Below are positions 48,126-60,477 of a DNA stretch of 64,000 nucleotides, in pieces (within the stretch, counting starts at the first letter, position 1; the number at the start of each line of letters is the position of its first letter). Origin of the DNA: Cephalopachus bancanus. Its lineage: Eukaryota > Chordata > Mammalia > Primates > Tarsiidae. Under the pieces are notes generated by a model. That model did not search any database, was not told the origin of the DNA, and saw nothing but the letters and a program-made list of their open reading frames with translations. The position numbers were made by a program, and so were the translations under genes. The stretch lies in NCBI GenBank assembly GCA_027257055.1, contig JAPVLO010000133.1, positions 2,418,001-2,482,000 on the forward strand. The letters run 5' to 3'.

Positions 48126-50359
48126 CAATGTAATTCATATCATATAATAGGATGTTACTACACAATAATATAAAATAACTAATCATGTTGTAAATGAGGA
48201 AGTAAGTCTCCCCTGTAGGATCCTTATGGATCATTTCAACATGACATTCTGAGAGGCATTTGAAATTTGAGAGTTTAGTAGACTCACAGGTCCTACAGGA
48301 GGTAGGCACAGCATACCACAAGGGTTCTGTGTGGGAAAAGCTCTTAGGGTGTGGGCTCAACCAAGCAGGTAGAGAGCCAAGAGAGAGAGGGGACTCATGA
48401 GCAGTTCCCTTTATTGAGAATCAGGCAAAAGGCATGAGGAGATTTCATTGGTGCATTTGAAAACAATCAAGTCACAGTCTGGAGAGGACAAGGAAGGGAA
48501 ACTTGTGGTAGAGACCAACCTCATCACACCAGTCAGTCTGAGAAGGGTGCACAAAACCTGCTGGTTGAGGCATCAGGGACACATGAAATTTTAAAAAATG
48601 TATAATATGATGCTACATTCATCAACATGATTAATTTTACAGTCACAAAAGTGGAAGCAAGACATAAGTATGTATAGTATAATTTTAAATGTAAAAAAAT
48701 TAACCAGTTAGTATCCTGTTAAAAAAAATTCAAGATATTTCATATTAATTTCATTAAATAAGAGAATCAGTTACAAAAAATATGAAAAATCTAAGAAGAA
48801 TGTTAAAAGGAAAACTAGGATACTAAGAATAGTAAATTTAGGAAGATGACAGAACTCCTTGGACTAGAAAAACAGGAAGAAAAATGAAGTAACTGAGAGT
48901 CCAGGATTTTTAAGCTGCTGCGTCAACTCTAAGAATCACTGCCACGGGCAATTTTACAGGAAACTGAAAACCCCAAACAACCACTGGCACTGAGGAAGCT
49001 TCAGGAAGCACTCACTACTGCTGTGTGTTCAGAGACAATGAGTGCTGGGTCTGCTAGATTAACTGATGTTGTTAATTGCACTGTTAAAAAAAAAATGCTG
49101 CCCAAGCCAACAGTCTGTACTTGACCACATCTCAGTACTGTTGCTTGAGACTCCACCAGTAATAGATAAAAATGGCTGCTCCCCTTTTTCCAATTTTCAA
49201 TATCTTTCCTATTTGAAGAATTTAACCAGAAAATCCTGTCAGGGAAGTCTGTTTAATCTCACCTTTAACTCCCTGCACTACAGAGGATAGAACAGCAGAA
49301 TCAGGGATCAAGCTAACAGGCAGCTAACCAGCCCAGTTCATCCTTCTACCGTCATTCAAACAAGGGATTTAGTACAGCATTAATGTCTTGGAAGGACTGA
49401 AAAACAGAAGACGGGTGAAATGAAACTATTCCAACATTAGTTTTAATAACAGAGAAAACTACTTACTACCCCTAGGAAGAGAAGCAAAAGTGAAAGTAGT
49501 GTTTTTCAGTACCCACAATTACTGTGCACTTGAGATTTTTGGACCTGATGAACTACTGTGGGCATAAGGAAAGGCAGAATTCTGGCTAACTCAACCATGA
49601 GGATGGAGGTGCTGCACACTGAAACAGGCAATACTATGGAAACATAATGAGCTTTGTTTTTACAGAAATACAAGTGTCTATATTCCCACTGAGTCTGCAG
49701 TAGACCAAGTGCTAAAATCAAGTAAAAGATAACTTGGATAGCAATGGCAAAGAAAGTCAACTAACAACCTGCAAAGGAAATTATTTTGTTATAAAAATTG
49801 AATCAAAATTCTAAACAGCTAACATAAATTAGATCACAACTAGCAAATCAATATTCTTTAAAATTGTGTTGACTTAAAATCTATACCCATCCAAGTTTCC
49901 AGATATACAAATATTAGCAAGTATTTAAAATTATTCCAATAACAATATACATTTATATCATGATAATACCAAGCTTCATGCAAGTTGATAAGATCAATGT
50001 TTAACCTGGAGATTATAAACAAAACTAACATGGAAATTTAAATATAAACACTGCAAGTCAAGAGGTAGCATGAGGCACTAGGTGATTTCCCAGTTTAACT
50101 TCTTAAGAGAGTAAATACTTTCAGATAATGCCTTGATTCAAATCACACTTCTCAACAGGCGGCTCTGATTTAAATATGTAACAATCAGCAGTTCGCATGT
50201 TCATCTGTATTATCCAGAAGGACTCCATCCTGTTCATAAAAGACACATTGAGAATAGTTCTTACTGACCTTGACTGTCTTTCAAAACTATCATTTTATGA
50301 TACTGGGCACTATTGACAAAGTGAGAAGAAATGAATATATCATGTTAAGGGCATTTTTT
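48126..50359. other. Long stretch, no confident feature
   Basis: At 48280-48560 'agagagccaagagagagag' and 'ccctttattgagaatcagg' give the impression of the antisense of an LTR 3' part, but I cannot name it. At 48900-49500 the sequence is more balanced in base content and may be an old repeat. Frames of 92, 74 and 84 codons have no known relatives. Confidence 0.4.
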
Positions 50360-50930
50360 TTCACAAGCTTTTATTGAAAATCAATCACTTTATTATGTCC
50401 TACTGTTGGGGGAAGCAAAAAAAGGGGAAGGGATAAAATTATAAAATGGAAAATAATATCTTCCTACTCAAGAGACATTTCAATCTAGTAGAAAATGAAG
50501 ACAAGTATATTTGGATAGCTCAATGAAGCAGGTGTGACTGGATTGTAATTTCTGGAAAAGAAAAATGCTAAATGATCTGAAGAGATATGTAGGAACCAAG
50601 TTATAAAGGGATAAAAGGGTTGGTCTTTATGTTAAGTTAAATAAGATGATATTAAAGGAGATTCAGCTGCATGATGCCAAAATCAGTCATACATGTTTTG
50701 AGAGATTACTCTAGATCCTGTGCAGAGAATGGATTAGTGGTGTTATTGTAGTGGCTAAGGATAGAGACACTGGCAGACCTGAATTGGAAAAAATATGTGA
50801 GCATAGGCAAGGAGAAGTGTGGATAGATTTGAGAGACATTTAGTAAGTCAAGTCAATAGAAATTATTGATGAACTGGAAGTGGGGGGTACTTAAAAGGAG
50901 GAGGCACTGAACATAATGCCAAGGATTAAG
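50360..50930 (-). mobile_element. L2 LINE remnant
   Basis: Reversed L2 order on the plus strand: 'gagattactctagatcctgtgcagagaatgg', 'ttattgtagtggctaagg', 'gtgtggatagatttgagagacattt', 'gatgaactggaagtggggg'. Confidence 0.6.
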
Positions 50931-51245
50931 CCAGCAAGAATAAATGAACATGGACATTGTTTACTGAGATAGGAAACACTAGGGTGAAACACCTCTTCAT
51001 CCTTTAATGTGTAGGTCCCAAACTCACTGCAACGCCAAAAGGAGTTTTTCAAAGCCCTTAATGGTGTTGTCTCTAAAACCACCAGTTATTTCTTGGTTTT
51101 TCAGTTCAATGTTCTGCAGTTGCTAATAGGTTTTTTGTCTTTTTATACTTCTCCAACCTCTGATTGCTTCTGGTGTTGAGTTCTCTTTGAGGACTTATTC
51201 TAGGTCAAATTTTCCTTTTTTATTTTTTTTTCATTTTGATCATAT

Positions 51246-51310
51246 TATTTTATTTCATTTTTTTAATTTTCAAGATGTGGGGTACAATTCAGGATTAGTG
51301 GTAAGTGGAC
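51246..51310 (-). mobile_element. L1 3' terminus, about 60 bases
   Basis: Within a T-rich stretch, 'agatgtggggtacaattcagg' is identical to the 3' end of other young L1s here (45040-45060). Almost the whole element was lost at insertion or afterwards. Confidence 0.7.
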
Positions 51311-51331
51311 ATCTTAAGGGTAAAGTTGGGG

Positions 51332-51672
51332 CTCTATTTGTTCAGGCTGCTATAACAAACTATCATAGACTAGGTGTCTCATAAACAACAGAAATGGAAT
51401 TCTCACAGTTCTGGGGGCTGGGAAGTCCAAGATCAAAGTACTTGCAGATTCTGTATTACTGAGTGCTTGCTTCCTGGTTCATAGACTGGAAATTCTTCAG
51501 TGTCCTTATGTGCTAGGGGGGTGCAAGGGGCTCTCTGGTTTCTTCTTAGGAGGACAATAATCCAAGCATAAGGAAAGTTTCACCTCCTAGAGGCCTCATC
51601 TTTAAATACCAAGAAGATTCAGTTTCAATGTAAGTATTTTGAGGGGACACAAATATTCAGTCCATAGTAGCA
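51332..51672 (-). mobile_element. MaLR (MLT1/MST-type) LTR
   Basis: Reverse of a MaLR LTR: 'caggctgctataacaaactatcatagac', 'cataaacaacagaaatgg', 'cacagttctgggggctgggaagtcc', 'gcttcctggttcatagac', ending 'gacacaaatattcagtccatag'. Solo LTR. Confidence 0.88.
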
Positions 51673-51699
51673 CCACCCACCTCCCAGGTACTGTAGTCA

Positions 51700-51957
51700 A
51701 AACCTCAGACTCATTTTTACCTTGTCTCTCACTTTCTCTTCTGTCAAATTGGTTGACAAACCCTATTGATTTTTACATTTAAAATATCTCTCTCATTCAT
51801 CTCTCACTTTGCATTCCCCTACCCTCATTCTACTTCACATACCTCTATTTCTATAGCTCCTTCCTCCTGACAGGTCCTATCATCTCCAAACCTATCCCTC
51901 TACATTTCAGTTTACACATTGACTATTAGCTTGTGGTAGCTCCTTAAATTCTTGTTC
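51700..51957 (+). mobile_element. Probable L2 remnant, part before Alu
   Basis: 'caaattggttgacaaaccctattg', 'aatatctctctcattcatctc' and 'caggtcctatcatctcc' follow the L2 stretch after the reverse transcriptase core. Decayed. Confidence 0.5.
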
Positions 51958-51966
51958 AAAAATCTT

Positions 51967-52246
51967 GCCAGGCTCGGTGGCTCAGCCTGTAATCCTGTGC
52001 CTTTGGGAGGCTGGGGTGAGTGGATTGCCTGAGCGCATGTGTTCGAGACCTGCCTGGGCAGCGAGACCTCATCTCTACAATAAATCAAAAAACCAGCCGG
52101 GCGTGGTAGCGCACACCTGTAATTCCAGCTACTCAGAAGGCTGAGGCGGAAGGATCGCTGGAGCCCAGCAGGTCGAGGCTGCGGTGGCCGGGAGTGGCCA
52201 CTGCACTCCAGTCTGGGTGACCGAGTGAGACTCCAACTCAAAAAAA
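51967..52246 (+). mobile_element. Alu SINE, young lineage-specific form
   Basis: Starts 'ccaggctcggtggctcagcc'; linker 'acaataaatcaaaaaacc'; ends 'gagactccaactc' plus an A tail. Flanked by 'aaaaatctt' at 51958-51966 and again at the end of the tail. Close to the copies at 39021 and 63101. Confidence 0.95.
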
Positions 52247-52259
52247 AAAAATCTTCAGT

Positions 52260-52770
52260 ATTTTCTGAGAGCAAATTTTTCTACACCTTCACCTAGTCAA
52301 TGTTCTCCATTATCTGACATGAACTTACACTCCAGACCAGAAGGAAGCTGTCCCCATCATCAGCCACTCTAAGACTCATCAGTCTACATACATATTCCCT
52401 GTCTCTCCCCACTGTGGCTTTGATCATGTGTTTTTATCTGCATGGAAAGCCTCTTGCTCTATCAAAATCCTGCTTAATGTAAAACTGTTTTCACATGTCT
52501 CCACTGCCAGAAATTTCTTTCTGACTGCCAACAAAAATTATTTTTGTCCCCACGCTAAATTAATATGCAACCTATTTGTACCTTCCCTGTACCACACATA
52601 TTTTTAAAGTTACGATGCATTCATTACAATCCTGTTTTTGTTATTAGAATGTGATCTTCCTAAGGATAAGACTAGTTCTAGATTTTTAATTTATGCTCAC
52701 AAAACCCAATACAAGACACTGCATACAATTATTTTTTACTAAATAGATGCAGAATAAGTTAGTGTAAATG
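52260..52770 (+). mobile_element. L2 LINE remnant, 3' part
   Basis: 'tttgatcatgtgtttttatctgc', 'tcaaaatcctgcttaatg', 'gaatgtgatcttcctaagg' and 'caagacactgcatac' follow the L2 3' end in order. Confidence 0.55.
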
Positions 52771-53224
52771 TTTGCATTATGAACTGTGACCAGTTCACAA
52801 ATGTACAGACAACCAATGAAAGTCAACCATGAGCTTTTGCTGCAATATTTAGGTAAGAGACACTCTCTTTCTGTTTATGTTATTAAATGAGTAGAATATA
52901 AGCCTAGAACTGGGGATTTAGCTACACCATTTTGCCAGAAAATAAAGACAAACTAAAGGAAACAAAGGCAAAGCATGGAGAGAAATTTATTTCTGTTGAC
53001 TATGTTCGAATGCCTAAATCCAGGTATGCCTAAAGTCAGAATACTCCTTGAACTCTTCAGTGATATGCCAATACATTTCTAGTAATTTGAGTTTGGTTTA
53101 TATGACTTACAACCAGGAATCTGACTAATATGACACACTATTTTTCATTAGTTTTTTTACAATTATACATTATTATTTTAATTATGTATCTAATAAAATT
53201 ATTATTTATAATTATTTGTTCAAT
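52771..53224. other. No recognised feature
   Basis: AT-rich, no gene signal. Confidence 0.4.
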
Positions 53225-53345
53225 ATTTATCACTCCTGCTAGGTGATAAACTCCATGCAGGGAGGGAGCGTGTCTGCCTCATTTACTGGTCTCTCCACCA
53301 GTCTCTAGCAGAAGATCTGGTTCATAGTAGGCACCCCAAATTAGT
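53225..53345 (+). mobile_element. L2 3' terminus
   Basis: 'aaactccatgcagggaggg', 'gtctgcctcatttactgg' and 'gttcatagtaggcacc' match the last part of L2. Confidence 0.65.
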
Positions 53346-53359
53346 CAAAGCCTAGATCA

Positions 53360-54880
53360 TTTTCTTTTTTTTTCTTTTTTTTTATTTATTTTTTTTAATT
53401 ATTATTTTTTATTGTGAAGTTGTGGGGTACAGTTAAGGGTTAGGTATACAATTGCATTTCATTCAGGCACCCTGTTGATATAGGATGTTTCCCCGTACCC
53501 AGACAGATATTTGCTACTGTTAATGCCATCTCCCTCCCCCCACCATAGTTTCCCAGTACGGTCAGTCATTTTCGTATAGTATTGCATTGGACGTTTAAGG
53601 TCCATTATATGAGTGAGAACATGTGATACTCGGATCTTTGTTTCTGTGAGAGGTCACTCAGTATTATGGACTCTAATTCCATCCAGGTTGCTGTGAAATT
53701 CATGATTTTGTTCTTTTTTATTGCTGCGTAGTATTCCATCATGTATATGTACCACATTTTTTAAATCCAGTCCTCTTTTGATGGACAGCATGGCTGTTTC
53801 TAGGTTCTTGCTATTGTGAACAATGCTGCGATAAACATGCGTGTGCAGGTATCTTTTTTATAGAGTGATTTGTGTTCTTCAGGATATATTCCCAGTAGGG
53901 GGATTGCGGGGTCATATGGGAGGTTGGTATTTAGAGCTGTTAAGAATTGCCACACTGCTTTCCACAGAGGTTGCACTAGTTTACACTCCCACCAACAGTG
54001 TAGAAGTGTTCCCTTTTCACCACACCCTCTCCAGCAGCTTTTATTTTTTGAGTTGTTGATAACTGCCATTCTGACTGGGGTTAGGTGGTATCTCAGTGTG
54101 GTTTTGATTTGCATCTCCCTGATGATTAGTGAGGTTGAACATTTCTTCATGTGTTTGTTGGCTGCTCGAATGTTTTCCTTTGTGAAGTGTCTGTTCATAT
54201 CTTTTGCCCATTTTATAATGGGGTTGTTTGTTTTTTTCTTTTCAGCACACTTGAGTTCCTTGTAGATCCAGGATGTTAAGCCTTTGTTGGACCTGGAGTT
54301 GGCAAATACTTTTTCCAAGTCTGTAGGCTGTCTCCCTGCTCTCTTGATGGTTTCTTTGGCTTTGCAGAAGCTTGTCAGTTTAATAAGGTCCCACTTGTCT
54401 ATTTTCTCTCTTATGAGCTGTGGGTTTTGGGTTTTTTTCAGGAATTGGATGCCAATTCCGATTTCCATGAGGGTTTTTCCTTCATTTTCTAAGGTTCTTA
54501 TGGTTTGAGGTTTTACATTTAGGTCTCTGATCCATTTGGAATTAACCTTTGTGCATGGGGATAGATAGGGGTCCTGTTTCAATCTTCTGCATGTGGTCAG
54601 CCAGTTTTCCCAGCACCATTTACTGAATAGGTTCTCCTCTCCCCAGTGGTAGGTGGTGGAGGCTTTGTCAAAGATGAGTTGGTTGAGAAATTGAGGTTTT
54701 GCTTCTGGAATCTCAATTCTATTCCATTGATCTATATGCCTGTTCCTATACCAACACCAAGCTGTTTTGATGATTGTAGCTTTATAGTAAAGTTTGAAGT
54801 CTGGCAGTGTGATACCACCTGCTTTGTTTTTTTTGCTGAGGATTGTTCTGGCTATTCTTGGACGTTTTCGATTTCTAATA
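53360..54880 (-). mobile_element. L1 3' half with long open ORF2 fragment
   Basis: The minus strand carries the C-terminal half of L1 ORF2 as one open frame of about 360 codons (54877 down to 53800). Landmarks: '[20 protein letters not shown]', '[17 protein letters not shown]', '[19 protein letters not shown]', and the cysteine-rich end ('[16 protein letters not shown]'). The frame stops early, after 'ALFTIART', where TAG stands in place of the usual Trp codon; the remaining ORF2 end is still readable downstream. Codons upstream of 54880 in the same open frame are flanking DNA. T-rich tail at 53360-53410. The reverse transcriptase core and endonuclease are absent, so it is inactive. The open frame suggests a fairly recent insertion. 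Confidence 0.95.
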
Positions 54881-55233
54881 AATATTACAATGCTTGGAAA
54901 AGTACACAAGCAACAGCAAAGGTAATTATTTCTTAGTTTTTTCTGGTAATAATCTAGCTTCATACCCAATATGAAGAGACCAGTACCTAAAATCAATTGT
55001 TTAGACATCATTAGATTTTCTGACCACACCAAATGATTTGAGTCTCATATTTAGGAAAGAGCAACCTCAAGATCAGTAGTTACAAGTGAGCTTTTAAAAC
55101 TACTCTGAGAACTCAGAGCTCATTGTTTTGTGGCTCCATTGAAAGATATATATGTGCCAGTTAAAATTTGCAATCTCTGCTATTGTTTGTTTTCCTAAAC
55201 TTTTAGATATTTTACTCCTTAAAATAGATCCAT
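54881..55233. other. No recognised feature
   Basis: AT-rich flanking sequence, no gene signal. Confidence 0.4.
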
Positions 55234-55323
55234 AAGATTGCATTGGGCCCCTCCCACTGTGCAAGCTTTTCTGTCCTCTCAATAAATTCTGCTTTCTCAA
55301 AAAAAAAAAAAAAGATTGCATTG
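55234..55323 (+). mobile_element. Tiny polyadenylated insert, probably an LTR transcript tail
   Basis: A perfect 12-base direct repeat 'aagattgcattg' (55234-55245 and 55312-55323) brackets about 66 bases: 'ggcccctcccactgtgcaag', then 'ctgtcctctcaataaattc', 'tgctttctc' and a run of about 15 A. The order polyadenylation signal, about 15 bases, then a pure A tail, between target duplications, is that of an L1-mediated retroposition of the very 3' end of a transcript. The pyrimidine-rich aataaa context resembles the R region of an ERV1-type LTR; the donor is not identified. Confidence 0.8.
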
Positions 55324-55971
55324 ATCTCTGAATGCTTGTCTAAGCTCTTTTCAAATGAATAGCAACATGTTTGTGCTTTCAGATGTCTATTCAAGTTTTC
55401 TTCAATTATGTGCACATTTGGTTTAATATTTTTTAATTTGTGAATTCTAGCAATAAATGTAAGTGCCATGTTGTAGGTAGTAGAGTTTTCAAAGTTTATT
55501 TTGGATAGACTGAGCCCGAAATCATGCCTATTGGGTGGCATGGAGAAGCAGATGACTATTAAAGGTATCCAACATAGACACTTCAGGAAGGTTGCTATGC
55601 AATTTGTTTGCTAACTTTTATCACTTTCAAAATATAATTACAAATTCTCCATGACTGACCTTTTTTTTCTTCAAATGAATTTTAATAATAGAGCCCTTTT
55701 TATCAGATTATTCTTCATGCTACCACCACCTGCTTCACAAAGCTATGAAACAAAAGCTTATTGCCAAAATATAACGCGGCACTCATATCACTAGAATTTT
55801 ACAACTTTCATGACACATAGCTATTTACTTAAAGTTTCAAGCAGATTTTATTTTTTAATAAGTAGACACAAATATATTACAAAGAAACATCAATCAAGAG
55901 CAGGCTGAATCTCAGTGAAACATATCTCAGTGTTATATCTGTAAAATGTAGAAAACAATAGCTACATGCTA
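55324..55971. other. No recognised feature
   Basis: AT-rich, no gene signal. Confidence 0.4.
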
Positions 55972-56415
55972 TCTGTATTAGTTTTACTTATTTTCTTGGG
56001 TGACAACAAATTACCATGACTTGGATGACTAGAACAAGGGAAATTTATTTTACCACAATTCTGGAGGTTTGAGGTTCAAAATCCAGGTGTTAGCAAAGTC
56101 ATGTTCTCTCAAAAGGCTTCAAGGGAGCACCTCTCTTTGTCTCTATCTAGCCATCCTTGCAATCCTTGATCTGCTTGGCTTGCAGTTGCATCATTTCTGT
56201 TCTTATTAGGTCATCTCCTGGCCTTTTCCCCTGTGTCTCTGTGTCAAAATTTCCTCTTCTTACAAGAACATTAGTTGTATTGCATTTAGGGCACTCCAAT
56301 TCAATATGGCCTCAGCCTCACATGATTACATCTGCAAAACTCTACTCTCAAAAAAGAACACGTTCATATAACACATTCACATAAATTTTTGGTCCCACAC
56401 TTTAGCCCAGTACAT
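55972..56415 (-). mobile_element. MaLR (MLT1-type) LTR
   Basis: Reverse of a MaLR LTR: 'ctgtattagttttactta', 'ggtgacaacaaattaccatgac', 'ccacaattctggaggtttgaggttc', 'ttcctcttcttacaagaacattag', 'catgattacatctgcaaaactc', 'tggtcccacactttagccc'. Older than the copies at 42271 and 51332. Confidence 0.75.
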
Positions 56416-56529
56416 TATTTAATAAGGCACAATTTAAGATATATACTTTTAGGTAAAATATTTGAAGCATTCCACTAAATATATTCTGAAAAGTAATGAC
56501 TAGAGAATATGGTGGTTGAATAAAGGCAG

Positions 56530-56740
56530 CACAGTGTGATGAATAAGAGTGAACTCCAGAACTGAACTGCCCAGGTTTACATCATGGGTCATCCACTAGT
56601 ACCTGTGTGATCTTGAGAAAACCACTCAACATCTTTTGGTCTGACACTCCTCATCTGTAAAATAGATATAGCAAGGGTATTTTATTGCTCTTAAAGTTAT
56701 TATGAGCATACAATAAATAAATTGTCAATTGTTCAGGCAG
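56530..56740 (+). mobile_element. MIR SINE remnant
   Basis: Plus strand: 'cagcacagtgtgatgaataagagtg', 'ctgcccaggtttacatcatgg', 'tacctgtgtgatcttgag', 'cactcctcatctgtaaaatag', 'gttattatgagcatacaataaa'. The tRNA-derived half is present. Confidence 0.8.
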
Positions 56741-56827
56741 AAACCAAAACCTAGTCAGCTCTGGAAAATTGTTGACTTTTGCTGAGTCTATAACTATGTG
56801 TTGTCTTCTGAAGACCCACAAGCCTTA

Positions 56828-56938
56828 TTTTTAAAAGTATCTTTATTGTGGAAACAAACACACACGTAACAAAATTTGCTATTTCAGTCATTGTTAAGTT
56901 TATAACTCACATTAATTAATTACATTTATAATGTTTTG
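56828..56938 (-). mobile_element. Old L1 (L1M-type), 3' terminal piece
   Basis: 'tatctttattgtggaaacaaac', 'cacgtaacaaaatttgctatttcagtcattg' and 'taagtttataactcacatt' resemble the reversed 3' end of an L1M. The next part of the same element appears at 59123, beyond the FAM204A retrocopy. Confidence 0.65.
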
Positions 56939-59290
<2,352 letters not shown>

Positions 59291-60477
59291 CAGTGATGGA
59301 CCACATACATAATGGTAGTTTCCTAAGATTATAATGCAATTGAAAACTTCCTGTCACATAGTGTCATCATAACCGTCCTAATGTTATTTTGCAGGTATTA
59401 CTCACACATCTGTGATGACGCTGTTGTAAATTGCTAGTCCTAAAAAAAAGTATAGGACATACAATTACGTACAGTACATAATATTTAACACTGATAATAA
59501 ATGACTTTGTTGCTGGTTTGTGTATTTACTATACTATATTTTTATTATTTGTTAAGTGTATTCCTTCTACTTAACAACAATAAAAACAAAAAAACTAACT
59601 GCAAAACAGCCTGAAGCGGGTCCTTCAGGAGGTATTTCAAAAGATGGCATTGTTATCAAATGAGATGACAGTTCCATGTATGTTATTGCCCCAGAAGACC
59701 TTCCAGTGGGACAAAGTATGGAGATGGAAGGCAGTGATATTGATGATGCTTACTTTGTGAAAGTCTAGGCTAATGTGTGTGTGTTTGTGTCTTAGTTTTT
59801 AACAAAAAATGCAAAAAGTTAAAAACAAAAAGTAAAAAATAAAAATAACTTAAAATAGATAAATCTTGTGGCATAAGAATATAAAGAAAAAGTATTTTTG
59901 TACAAAGGTACAGTGTGTTTGTGGGTTCTAAGTTGTGTTATTACAGAAGGATAAAAAAGTAAAGAATAATTTATTCATCTATAAAGCAAAAAAGTTATAA
60001 TAAGCTAAAGTTAATTTATTATTGGAGAAAGCATTTTTAATATTTATTGTAGTCTAAGTGTACAGTGTTTATAAAGTCTACAGTGATGAACAGTCATGTT
60101 CTAGGCCTTGACATTCACTCACCATCACTCACTGACTCACCTGCTCTAACTTCCTCTCCTGCAAGTTCCATTCATGGGGACTGCCCCCTATAGGCGTACC
60201 ATTTTATATCTTTTATGCCATATTTTGTCTGCACCTTTTCTATATTTCCATATGTTTAAATACACATATATTTACCATTGTGTTACCACTGCCCACAATA
60301 GGCAAGTCAGTAACATGTTTTACAGATGTGTAGCTTAGGAATAACAGGCCATCCCCAATCATAAGGGCTGTAACATCTAGGCTTATTAAGTACATTCTAT
60401 GATGTTTGAACAATGATGACGTCACCTAGTGATACATTTCTCAGAATAGATCCTTGTCATTAAGCGATGCGTGACTG
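59291..60477 (+). mobile_element. DNA transposon about 1.2 kb, inside an old L1
   Basis: The right end, reversed, reads 'cagtcacgcatcgcttaatg', a terminus I know from a common mammalian DNA transposon fossil whose name I am not sure of; the left end 'cagtgatggaccac' starts with the same bases. Internally 'ctaagattataatgcaatt', 'gtattactcacacatctgtgatgacgctg' and 'tacgtacagtacataat' follow the known order. A plus-strand stretch (59607-59768) reads as a 53-codon frame with one stop, including 'SSMYVIAPEDLPVGQ' and an acidic end, perhaps the last part of the element's own protein. It cuts the L1M exactly between 59290 and 60478. Confidence 0.75.

Noticed and set aside
53800..55032. A 410-codon open frame as a host gene
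   Set aside because: About 360 codons are the C-terminal half of L1 ORF2; the first 50 or so are non-L1 flanking sequence read through by chance.
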